NCBI RefSeq assembly: GCF_937616625.2
Contig: NC_065577.1
Span: 24,751,501-24,815,500 of the forward strand
Direction of reading: 5' to 3'
Length of the DNA stretch: 64,000 bases
DNA from: Mercurialis annua
Lineage: Eukaryota; Streptophyta; Magnoliopsida; Malpighiales; Euphorbiaceae
Below, piece by piece: positions 12,001 through 21,492 of this stretch. Within the stretch, counting starts at the first letter, position 1, and every line of letters starts with the position of its first letter. The translations under genes and the position numbers were made by a program. A model generated the notes under the pieces. The model was not told the DNA's origin, searched no databases, and saw only the letters and a program-made list of their open reading frames with translations.

Positions 12001-14868
12001 ACAAATCCAAACGTTTCAAACGTTATGAAACAAATCCAAATGTTTCACATTTTTAACGATTAAAACCAAATTTTTACAAACGTTCACCTTTTTGGCGATT
12101 TAAGCCAAAAGTTTAAAACGTTACAAAACCAATCCAAACGTTTGAAACGTTATGAAACAAATTCAAACGTTTCACCTTTTTAGCGATTTAAGTCAAATGT
12201 TTACAAACCTAACGAAACAAATTCAAGTGTTTCACCTTTCTAGCGATTTAGCCAAATGTTTACAAAAGTTATGAAACAAATCCAAACGTTTCACATTTTT
12301 AGCGATTTAAGCCAAACGTTTACAAACGTTACAAAACAAATCTTAACTTTTCACATTTTTAGCGATTTAAGCAAAAAATTTAAAACGTTTACAAACGTTA
12401 CGATATAAGTCAAACGTTTACAAACGTTACGATACAAAAAACATTACGAAAGAAATCCAAACGTTTCTCCTTTTTAGCGATTTAGGCCATACGTATACAA
12501 ACATAAAGAAGCAAATCCAAACATTTGACCGTTTTAGCGATTTAAGACAAATGTTTAAAATGTTACTAAACAAATCCAAACGTTTACAATCGCTAAAAAA
12601 CTAATCCAAACGTTTCACCTTTTCAGCGATTTAAGCCAAAACATTTAAAATGTTACAAAACCAATCCAAACATTTACAAAAGTTACAAAACCAATCCAAA
12701 CGTTTAAAACGTTACGAAACAAATCCAAACGTTTCACATTTTTAACGATTTAAACCAAACTTTTACAAACGTTCACCTTTTTGGCGATTTAAGCCAAAAG
12801 TTTAAAACGTTACAAAACGAATCCAAACGTTTCAAACGTTATGAAACAAATCCAAATGTTTCACATTTTTAACGATTAAAACCAAATGTTTACAAACGTT
12901 CACCTTTTTGGCAATTTAAGCCAAAAGTTTAAAACGTGACAAAACCAATCCAAACGTTTTGAAACGTTATGAAACAAATTCAAACGTTTCACCTTTTTAG
13001 CGATTTAAACCAAATATTTACAAACGTTACGAAACAAACCCAAATATTTTACCTTTTTAGAGATTTAGCCAAATGTTTGCAAAAGTTATGAAACAAATCC
13101 AAACGTTTCACATTTTTAGCGATTTAAGCCAAACGTTTACAAACGTTACAAAACAAATCTTAACTTTTCACATTTTTAGCGATTTAAGCAAAAAATTTAA
13201 AACGTTGCAAAACCAATAGAAACATTTAAAACGTCACAAAACAAATCCAAACGTTTCACCTTTTTTGCAATTTAAGCCAAATGTTTACAAACATAACGAA
13301 ACAAATCCAAACGTTTCACTTTTTTAGCGATTTAAGCCAAACGATCAAAAACATTTCAAAACCAATCCAAACGTTTCACCTTTTCAGCGATGTAAGCCAA
13401 ACATTTAAAACGTTACGAAACAAATCCAAACGTTTCACATTTTTAGTGATTTAAGCCAAACGTTTAAAACGTTACGAAAGCAATCCAAACGTTTACAAGT
13501 GTAACTAAACAAATCCAAACGTTTTACCTTTTTAGCGATTTAAGCTAAACGTTTAAAACTTTACGAAACAAATCCAAACGTTTAAAACCTTACGAAATAA
13601 ATCCAAACGTTTCACTTTTTTAGCGATTTAAGCCAATTGTTTACAAACGTTACGAAAAAAATCCAATCGTTTCATATTTTTAGCGATTTAAGCCAAACGT
13701 TTACAAATGATACGAAACAAATCCAAACGTTTCACCTTTTTAGCAATTTAAACGAAAAGTTTAAAACGTTACAAAACAAATCGAAATGTTTAACATGTTA
13801 CGAAACAAATCCAAACGTTTCACCTATTTTGTGATTTAAGTCAAACGTTTACAAATGCTACGATACCAAAAATATTACGAAAGAAATCCAAACGTTTCAC
13901 CTTTTTAGCGATTTAAACCAAACGTTTAAAAACATTACGAAACAAATCCAAACATTTTACCTTTTTAGCGATTTAAGCGAAACGTTTTAAACGTTACTAA
14001 ACCAATCCAAACGTTTACAATCGCTACAAAACTAATCCAAACGTTTCACCTTTTTTGCGATTTAAGCCAAAACATTTAAAACGTTAAAAAACAACCAATC
14101 CAAACGTTTATAACGTTGCGAAAAAAATCCAAATGTTTCACATTTTTAACGATTTAAACCAAACGTTTACAGACCTTCACCTTTTTGGCGATTTAAGCCA
14201 AAAGTATAAAACTTTACAAAACCAATCCAATTGCTTCAAACGTTATGAAACAAATCCAAATGTTTCATCTTTTTTGCGATTTAAGCCAAACGTTTACAAA
14301 CTTTACGAAACAAATCCAAATGTTTTACCTTTTTAGCGATTTAAGCCAAATGTTTACAAACATTACGAAACAAATCCAAACATTTCACATTTTTAGCAAT
14401 TTAAGCCAAACGTTTACAAACTTTACGAAACAAATCCAAATGTTACACATTTTTAGCGATTTAAGTCAAAAGTTTAAAACTTTACAAAACTAATCGAAAC
14501 GTTTAAAATGTTTGGAAACAAATCCAAACGTTTGACCTTTTTTGCGATTTAAGTCAAAAGTTTACAAACATTACGATACCAGAAACATTACGAAACAAAT
14601 CCAAACGTTTCACCTTTTTAGCGATTTAAGCCAAATATTTACAAACGTTACGAAACAAATCCAAACGTTTCACCTTTTTAGCAATTTAATCCAAATATTT
14701 ACAAATGTTTCAAAACCAATCCAAACATTTCACCTTTTTAGCGATGTAAGCCAAACATTTAAAACGTTACGAAACAAATCCAAATGTTTCACCTTTTTAG
14801 CGATTTAAACATAATGTTTAAAACGTTACGAAACCAATACAAACATTTACAAATGTTATGAAACAAAT
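6065..14868 (+). repeat. Satellite array A, 60-bp unit, plus orientation
   Basis: The monomer is 60 bp, seen as perfect line-to-line phase around 6721-6960. It runs CAAATCCAAACGTTT, then CACCTTTTTAGCGATTTAAG, then CCAAACGTTTACAAACG and TTACGAAA. AACGTT occurs up to three times per unit. Full units alternate with short units of about 28 bp lacking the CACC...AAGCC half. At 8.8 kb this is nearly 150 monomer equivalents. Monomers are moderately diverged, and larger blocks repeat (see findings). Because 60 is a multiple of three, frames stay open and give spurious 20-residue peptide repeats; I do not call these genes. Confidence 0.95.
11590..13205 (+). repeat. Higher-order repeat in array A, two adjacent ~816-bp copies
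   Basis: Distinctive variants recur at a constant offset. A GATACAAAAAACATTACG stretch appears near 11615 and 12431. CAATCG(T/C)TAAAAAACTAA appears at 11771 and 12587. A TTTTTAACGATTAAAACC variant appears near 12050 and 12866. TCTTAACTTTTCACATTTTT appears at 12341 and 13159. The offset is 816-818 bp throughout, so about 13-14 monomers were duplicated as a block after the monomers had diverged. Confidence 0.8.
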
Positions 14869-14978
14869 CTGCTACTCCAGTTCACTGCCCCCGCCGGTGC
14901 TGCAATCCACCTTCGGCCGCCACTGATTCAGTTCACTGCCGCCCGCCGCCGCTCCCGGTTAATTGGTATGTCTATAAT
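14869..14978 (+). other. CACTA no. 1 GC-rich leader fragment
   Basis: This 110-bp GC-rich stretch with CCGCC runs stands out from the AT-rich surroundings. It resembles the leader of CACTA no. 2 at about 37310-37530 and ends in a possible splice donor region before the AT-rich intron. The last five bases, ATAAT, are the left target duplication of the solo LTR. Confidence 0.55.
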
Positions 14979-15591
14979 TGTCACGACCCATTTTCATGAA
15001 TCGTGACCGGCGCTAGGGTATGGGTATGGTTGTACCAAAACCCATAGCTAGCCTTGCGGATAACCAACTTATATCATTTAAAACAATGTACCTGCAGAAA
15101 ACCACATGCTCGGGGGCAACCGAGACTTCAGCCTAGTCTAGCAGTACAATAAGCAACATATATTCAAAGTATACTTATCTGAAATTATAACTCCAACAGT
15201 ATAGCAATATAATATAAATACCATAAATATTAAAATCATGCCAAAAGTGATAAAGTAATCACTAACAATCAACAGTCTAAAAATATAATAAAAGACTAGT
15301 CATAAATAATCTAATACTACTACTGCGGTCTAATAGTTTAAATCAATTCGACTCTTTTATTCTGAAAATAAAATAAAGAACCTCCGAGAATGAAGAAACG
15401 GAGATCGACCAACGCTCAAATCATAAACCTGGAAAATTTGGGAAAACAACGGGGTCAGATTTACTGAGTAGAGTTTATATAACCATTTACATTTATTAAG
15501 TTAAAAACCTTTAAAACGTTTAATAAACAATTTTCATTATGGATTATGAATGAAACCCTAAACCACAATTCTAAATCCATTGTCGTGTCGG

Positions 15592-15694
15592 TGAGACGTA
15601 TCTCAATAACCGATCCCCGACTATCACTTAATAAATAGTGAGCCCAGGAGACGTATCTTCCACCGGTGCCCTCACTAAGGTGAGACGTATCTCA
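15592..15694 (-). repeat. Hairpin motif TGAGACGTATCTCA repeated in LTR
   Basis: TGAGACGTATCTCA (stem TGAGA/TCTCA, loop CGTA) occurs at 15592-15605 and 15681-15694, with a weaker copy at about 15647-15660. Equivalent clusters occur in the LTRs at 40004-40107, 43070-43172 and 49861-49963. They lie in the transcribed half of the LTR, so RNA stem-loops are possible. Confidence 0.6.
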
Positions 15695-16905
15695 AACCTA
15701 CATCAATACCATAATCATTACCGGTGCGCACGCAGTCCCGATGATGCCCATCGAGTAGCACGTTCCAAATCAAATCCACAATGCCGAAAAACAGTTCGAA
15801 AGCTGTTTATACATATAAATATACAAAATATAACATTTGCTTAATAAAGAGGTAAATAGAGATATAAACTCACTGCTTGCTAAATCCACGTGATCCTGAC
15901 AAGCAATCTAACTCCGGTTCGCCTCTGAAGTACGAACAGTCGACGGGTCTAAATAAAATATTAAAATCGTAATTAAAATCAGACCCTAACTCTAAAAAGT
16001 ACTAGACACCACATAGGACTAGCACAATGCAAAACCAAGTCACATTTAATAAACACTTATATTAAATGCATTCCAAAATATAACCCAAGTTATAAAATAC
16101 TGATCATATAAACACATTTAAAATGGTACATAAAATAATTAAATAAATCCGAGTTAAAATCCATATTAGTGAGTCAGCCGAGTTATTAAAACTACTAAGC
16201 TTCTTCCCACTTATTGGGCGACCACAGTCTAACCCAAACAAAACTTATAAATTTTATAAACCCGAGTTTATAAAATAAAAATACTTGATAAAACAATTAT
16301 CTATATTAAAATAGAATTTAATATCTTATAGTTCAAGTAACCCAAGTTACAACCCAAAAACTTAATTAGATAAGTCATAAAAGTTTAGGGATTAAATTGT
16401 ACTTTAGCCAAAAAGGGACTAAACTGTACTTTAACCACTAAGGGCTAAATGGTACTTTAGTCAATTATAAAATCCAATAAATTTTCCATTCTTAATTTAC
16501 TAATTAAAAATCAATTAGAAATCCCAAAAGATAAAACATAACTTAAATAAGTTTTTTTTAGAAATTTTTAGGGGCTAAATTGTAAATTAGCCAAATTGAC
16601 ATTTCAATTTTTATGTAATATAATTACCCTATTATAAATATTTAATGTATCCAAATTGTCTATTTAAAACCAAACGAGTTCAAGTTATAAACGAAACTAA
16701 ATTCAATAGATAAAACTAACTTAAAGGATTCAATTGATTTCAATAAAACAAATTGGTGACTACACATGATAATTAACCGTCTCTTTTAATTCAAAATAAC
16801 CAACAAACTCATCTCTTTTAATTCAAAATAACCACCTCATGTGTTGTTATGCTTTAAATTTTGCATTTTAAATTCGAGGACGAATTTTTAATAAGTTGGG
16901 GAGAA

Positions 16906-16959
16906 TGTAATATCCCGTAATTTTTTAAAAATATTTTTAAAAAATTACGGGATATTACA
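16906..16959. repeat. 54-bp perfect palindrome made of two head-to-head LTR starts
   Basis: Bases 16906-16932 are the start of an LTR in plus orientation (TGTAATATCCCG onward); 16933-16959 are its exact reverse complement. Immediately left, about 16830-16905 is the end of a gypsy internal region in plus orientation, with TTCGAGGACGAATTTTT and the polypurine tract AAGTTGGGGAGAA. An inverted PPT plus LTR start is thus embedded in the beginning of the minus-strand solo LTR. Confidence 0.85.
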
Positions 16960-16964
16960 ATAAT

Positions 16965-18519
16965 TTGTTTAATAAAATTAATTGTTATAAATTTAGTTAA
17001 TTTAATTGTTAAGTTTAACTAGTTAATTATTTTATATATATTAGTTTAATTAATTGAATTTTATTTTTTAGCTAATTAGATTATATATAATTAGGTTAAT
17101 TATTTTATGTGGAGTAGTAAATTACATTATATATTTAGGTTAATGAGAATGTTTAGTTATTATTATTAAGATTTTATGTTGTTAGATTATGTATATTTTT
17201 AGGTAGGTTAAATTTAATTGTTTGATCGATAAGTTTATTAAATTATAAATTGGCTCATTATTTGATTACATTGGGTTATACTTTAATCAATTATAATTTA
17301 AAATTATGTTTAGGTTAATGATATTGTTAATGTAATATTATTAAATTTAGGTAATTAGATTATGTATGTTTTTAGCTAGGTTAAATTTAATTGTTAGATC
17401 GATAAGTTTTATTTGATTACATTAGGTTATACTCTAATCAGTTATAATTTAAAATTATATTTAGGTTAATGATATTGTTAATGTCATATTATTAGATTTA
17501 GGTAATTAGATTATGTTTGTTTTTAGCTAGGTTAATTAAATTGTTAATTTTAATTGTTAAATTGTAGGTTTATTAAATAGTTTAATTTTACTTGTTAGGG
17601 TTGGTTTATAAAATAGGTAATTAGATTATGTATTTTTTAGGATAATTAGATTGATTATTTAGTTTCATTTTCAACTAAAATTGGTTACATAGTTTAATTA
17701 ACCTAATAAATGTTAATTAGATTGTAATGTTGGTTTTTGCTTTGTAATTTGCTTGCTCGAATTTTTTTATTTTTAAAATCATTTCAATGAGTTTTTTTAT
17801 TTGTTGTAGTTATATGTTATTTTAATTTTATAATCAAAATATTAGTATAAATTACATTAATAGTAAGTGGAAAATAGGTCTGCTATGTTCGCTGACCGTC
17901 CATCTCTGCTGACAGTCCACCTCTGCTGACAGTCCACCTCTGTCTGTTGTCTTTCTATTCTTTTGCGGTTCTGCTCTACAACAAGTAAGTATCATTATTA
18001 ATTTAATTTTTATTTCATTTATAAATTTAGTAGCAATTTAAACAATTAATAAACCTCGATTTTATTCCCACCGAATAAAATCGTAATCCTAGCCGTAGAG
18101 TTCCCGTCTGGTGTCTTCAAGAAATTGAACGACACCGGATTGTACAGTTTGTACAGTTTGCAGAAATCGTGCTTTCGTGATTCGATCACGAAAAACATAT
18201 ATATGTAGTTGCGGTAGCAAAATATTTGGATGTATTCTAGCATTTGTTCTTCGGGTGGATATTTAGTATATGCTTTGTAATACTTGTTCCTCTTTATAGA
18301 ATATATAATTCGCGTTACAAGGCATATACTAAATAGCGCACTTAAGGAGAACGACACCGGAAGGCTGCCGAATATTTTTCTCCGTTCCTAGGCATATATC
18401 GTGATCGAGTTACGGGGCTCCCGTTTTGCCAATGGGATAAGGCCTTATCTTTTAAGCAGTCAATTACATTGACTTTGCTATTCTCGTGAAAACCCTCCCT
18501 AATTCTCCGTGCTTTAAAA
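16965..18519 (+). other. CACTA no. 1 AT-rich intron and upstream region
   Basis: The stretch to about 17870 is very AT-rich with many degenerate TTAGGTTAAT-like repeats, as in CACTA no. 2 at about 37530-38200. A 17-bp near-tandem motif, CTCTGCTGACAGTCCAC, repeats about three times at 17903-17950. It is followed by TTCTGCTCTACAACAAGTAA, which looks like an exon end with splice donor. The part from 18000 to 18519 shows no clear coding frame and probably is the TNP2 5' flank. Confidence 0.5.
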
Positions 18520-20461
18520 ATGGAATCAGACCGCAGCTGGATGTATAGGCATATCACGGCCGGGTTGCTGCACCCAGGGTTTAGTGACCACGTGAAGAGT
18601 TTGTCAATTTTTCTTTACGCCATCCTGCGTGCATGAGTGGGGATGAGTTTAAATGCCCATGTTCTCAGAAAGGATATAAAAATACAAGTTATCGAGATGT
18701 CGAGACAGTGAAATTACATAATTTGCGGAAAGGGTTTGTGAAGTATTACCAAGTTTGGGTTTTTCATGGCGAAGAAATGTTTTAAATCTCCGTCCAATTG
18801 CTCAGCTACCGGAGAATGAATAAGCTTATGAAACTGAGGGGGATGAGTTTAGTTCTGTTCAGAGAATGGTCATCGATGCTGCCGGTCCAGAAGTGGTGTT
18901 CACGGGTGAGGCCCCGAATGCAGAAGCTAAAAATTTTTATGAAATGATGCGTGCGGCCGAAGAATAAATATGGCCGGGGAATAACATACACTCTCCCTTT
19001 TCTGCATCTGCTAAAGTGATGTACATCAAGGTCGACATCAGGGTTTAGTATCTTTTGTAAATAACATGTGTGGTTTGATACAAGAGCTGCTTCTGGATAA
19101 CAACAAGATGCGAACTAATTATGCTGAGATAAAGAAACTAGTTAAAGGTTTAGGGTTGCCGGTTTAGGTTATTGATTTATGTTATCGTAACTGCATGATA
19201 TATTGGGGGGGAGGACAAGCATCTGACGCGGTGCAAAGTTAGTACTTACGAATGGTTGAAACCAATACGGAAGTCTGCAAAAATAAAAACCTACATGCCC
19301 TATAGGAAAATGTTTTATTTTCCTATAACTCTGAGGCTCCAGAGGTTGTACGCTTCAAAGGCCACTGCCCAACATATGACGTGGCATGGAAAACATGAGA
19401 TGGTATGTGTCACCCGTTAGACTCTCCGACCTTGAAACAATTTAGTGAATTGCATATTGAATTTGCTCATGAGATTCGTCATATCATATTAGGCTTATGA
19501 ACTGATGGGTTTCAGCCATTTGGTAGCTTCGACAGCAATATTCTTCATGGCCAGTAATTTTGACGCCCTACAATCTGCCCCCGGGCATGTGCATGAAGGA
19601 CGAGTTTATGTTTTTAACGGTTCTTGTCCCGGGGCCTATAAATCCAAAACAGCATATGGATATTTTTCTACAGCCGTTGATAGCAGAGTTGAACCAATTG
19701 TGGGAAAGTGGAGTCCAGACGTACGATATTCATAAGAGGCAGAATTTTCAAATGAAAGCGGCACTAATATGGACAATTAATGACTTCCCCGCTTATTCTA
19801 TTTTTCCTGGCTGGAGCACATCTAGTAGACAAGCTTGGTCATACTGCATGGAAAATACATATGCATTCACACTCGACAAGAGTGGAAAACAGTCGTGGTT
19901 TGATTACCACATAAAGTTCTTGCCGGGTGGACACCAGTATCGTCGAAATGTTACTGATTTTCAAAAAGGGAAACGAGAGGACAATGGGGTGAAACCTGGA
20001 GATCAATTGTAGGCGTAAGTTGACGGTTTAGGGTTTATGAGGGCATATGAAATGGGGGCTATGGAAAAAATGCTCTAAAATCAAAAGGCAATGGTTGGAA
20101 TAAAAAAAGTATCTTCTGGGAGTTGCCTTATTGGCGAACGAATTTGATTCGTCACAATGTAGATGTCATGCACATTGAAAAAACGTGTTCGACAACGTTT
20201 TTAATACCGTGCTTAATGTTTCCGGGAAAACAAAAGATCATGCAAAATCTCGAGAAGAGTTAAATGACATATGTGATCGGCCTGAGATAGCAAAAGATCC
20301 AGCCACTGGATAATTTCCAATGGCGATGTATGCTTTGGACAGGGACGCAAAAAAGGTATTAGTTGAGTGGATAAAAACAATACAGTTTCTAGACGTATAT
20401 GCACCCAACTTGTCCAGATGTGTCGATACAAATTCTTTAAAAATGCATGGAATGAAAAGTG
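18520..20461 (+). pseudogene. CACTA TNP2-type transposase, decayed and 3'-truncated
   Basis: TNP2 is the transposase of En/Spm (CACTA) elements and cuts at their ends. The ATG at 18520 begins MESDRSWMYRH, the Transpos_assoc-type N-terminus; after a frameshift come HPACMSGDEFKCPC and KGFVKYYQVWVFHGEE. Later pieces in shifting frames include FYEMMRAAEE (about 18940), CKVSTYEWLKPIRKSAK (19230), LRLQRLYASKATAQHM (19330), MTPYNLPPGMCMKDEF (19560) and WTINDFPAYSIFPGWSTS (about 19770). HNVDVMHIEKNVFDNVFN lies near 20155. The longest intact piece is 19560-20012 (150 residues), the core tnp2 domain. Many stops and frameshifts make it nonfunctional. The frame ends abruptly near 20460, where gypsy integrase begins. 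Confidence 0.88.
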
Positions 20462-21377
20462 GCACAGTTGTACATCGATCGGATTGTTAGTCTCCATGGT
20501 TTACCAGTGTCGATATTTTCAGACAGAGGTTCAGTTTTCACCGCTCGGTTTTGGAAGGCGTTGCAGGAATCTTTGTGTTTGAGGTTGGATTTCAGTACAG
20601 CTTTTCATCGTCAGACTGACGATCAGTCTGAGAGGACTATTTAGACTTTGGAGGACATGCTCAGGATGTGTGTTCTGGATTTTCAAGGTAGCTAGGATAC
20701 TTATTTGCCTCTGATTGAGTTTTCTTACGACAGCAGTTACCATGCTAGTATCGAGATGTTACCTTATGAGGCTTTGTACGGGCGCAAGTGTCGATCTCCT
20801 ATTTGTTGGGAGGAGGTTGGGGAGCGTAAGCTCTCGGGAGCAGAGATTATTCAGATCACCTCAGAGAATGTACCGTTGAAAAACAGAGGTTAGCGACAAC
20901 TTTTACTCGGCGTAAGAGCTATGTTGATCCGAAGAGGAAAGATATTGAGTTTCGGGTTTGAGATTTCGTGTTTCTTCGGGTTTCGCCTATGAAGGGCGTT
21001 GTGCGTTTTGGTGTTAAGGGGAAGTTAGCACGGAGATATGTTGGTCCGTATGAGATCATTGAGCGTATTGGAGCAGTGGCTTACAAGTTAGCGTTGCCAC
21101 CAGATAAGTCGTTGGTTCACCCAGTGTTTCACATTTCCATATTGCGGAAGTGTATTTCTGATCCTTCTCACGTGATAGTACCCTAGAGTGTTGAGATTGA
21201 TCCTGAGTTATCTTACGAGGACAGCCTGTAGAGATTGTTGATAAGCAGGTTCATAAGTTACGGAGCAAGGAGATTCCGATGGTCAAGGTTCTTTGGCGGA
21301 ACCATTCTGTTGAGGAGTGAACTTGGGAGACCAAGTTGGATATGCGGAGTCCCTATCCTTTTCTTTTCCCTTGAGCT
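20462..21377 (+). pseudogene. Gypsy (chromovirus-like) pol 3' end: integrase C-terminal half, GPY/F and chromodomain remnant
   Basis: The sequence enters integrase mid-core at AQLYIDRIVSLHGLPVSIFS. DRGSVFTARFW gives the second catalytic Asp and HRQTDDQSERTI the catalytic Glu region. SYDSSYHASIEMLPYEALYG follows. The GPY/F module is KLARRYVGPYEIIERIGAVA with HPVFHISILRKCISDPSHV (about 21118-21174). A chromodomain-like tail has EIPMVKVLWRNHSVEE and WETKLDM near 21270-21345. This order fits Tekay/Del chromoviruses. In-frame stops (near 20642 and 20695) and frameshifts break it. Gag, protease, RT, RNase H and the first integrase Asp are missing, replaced by TNP2 sequence. Confidence 0.88.
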
Positions 21378-21459
21378 ACGAAAATTGATTGTTATGTGAT
21401 TCTATGAGTTTTACTTGTGTTTGGTGTTATTTTTGTACTATGTGTTTATCGTGTTAAAT

Positions 21460-21492
21460 TCAAGGACAAATTTTTTTATTAGTTATGGTGAA
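21460..21492 (+). other. Polypurine tract region of the gypsy fragment
   Basis: TTCAAGGACAAATTTTTTTA is followed by a purine-rich GTTATGGTGAA directly before the LTR start TGTAATAACC. The same layout, with the cleaner tract AAGTTGGGGAGAA, occurs at 16893-16905 and on the minus strand at 45478-45490. Confidence 0.65.

Larger units (their letters stand above)
14979..16959 (-). repeat. Solo gypsy LTR with 5-bp TSD ATAAT, minus strand
   Basis: On the minus strand it runs from TGTAATATCCCG at 16959 to GGGTCGTGACA at 14979. The flanks 14974-14978 and 16960-16964 are both ATAAT, a perfect 5-bp target duplication. Only one LTR is present, so it is a solo LTR, or a single-LTR product, within CACTA no. 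1. It belongs to the same LTR family as those at 21493, 38581, 42444, 49235 and 61943. Its first 130 bases or so are abnormal: the LTR start is followed by an inverted copy of polypurine tract plus LTR start (see palindrome). Confidence 0.9.
14869..20461 (+). mobile_element. CACTA transposon no. 1, truncated at both ends, interrupted by a solo LTR
   Basis: The piece includes a GC-rich leader (14869-14978), a long AT-rich intron-like stretch (16965 to about 18000) and a TNP2 pseudogene. The leader and intron resemble the same parts of CACTA no. 2, including TTCTGCTCTACAACAAGT (about 17969 here, 38546 there). No CACTA terminal inverted repeat is present: the left end stops at satellite array A and the right end stops inside TNP2 at a gypsy integrase. 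It is therefore a rearranged remnant. Confidence 0.8.

Noticed and set aside
6715..14808. Reading frames encoding 20-residue repeats (TNVTKQIQTFHLFSDLSQTF-like)
   Set aside because: They are the 60-bp satellite translated; period 60 keeps frames open. Several frames are open at once and the same peptides appear in reverse orientation in arrays B and C. No promoter or gene structure is present.
6065..14868. CRISPR-like array
   Set aside because: Regular repeats, but no unique spacers; the whole period is repeat. The sequence is plant satellite.
17000..17750. TTAGGTTAAT-like repeats as interstitial telomere sequence
   Set aside because: The plant telomere repeat is TTTAGGG. These are degenerate AT-rich intron repeats, also found in CACTA no. 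2.
18046..18557. Minus-strand frames at 18046-18357 and 18342-18557
   Set aside because: They are antisense to the CACTA no. 1 upstream region and TNP2 start; no domain is recognisable.
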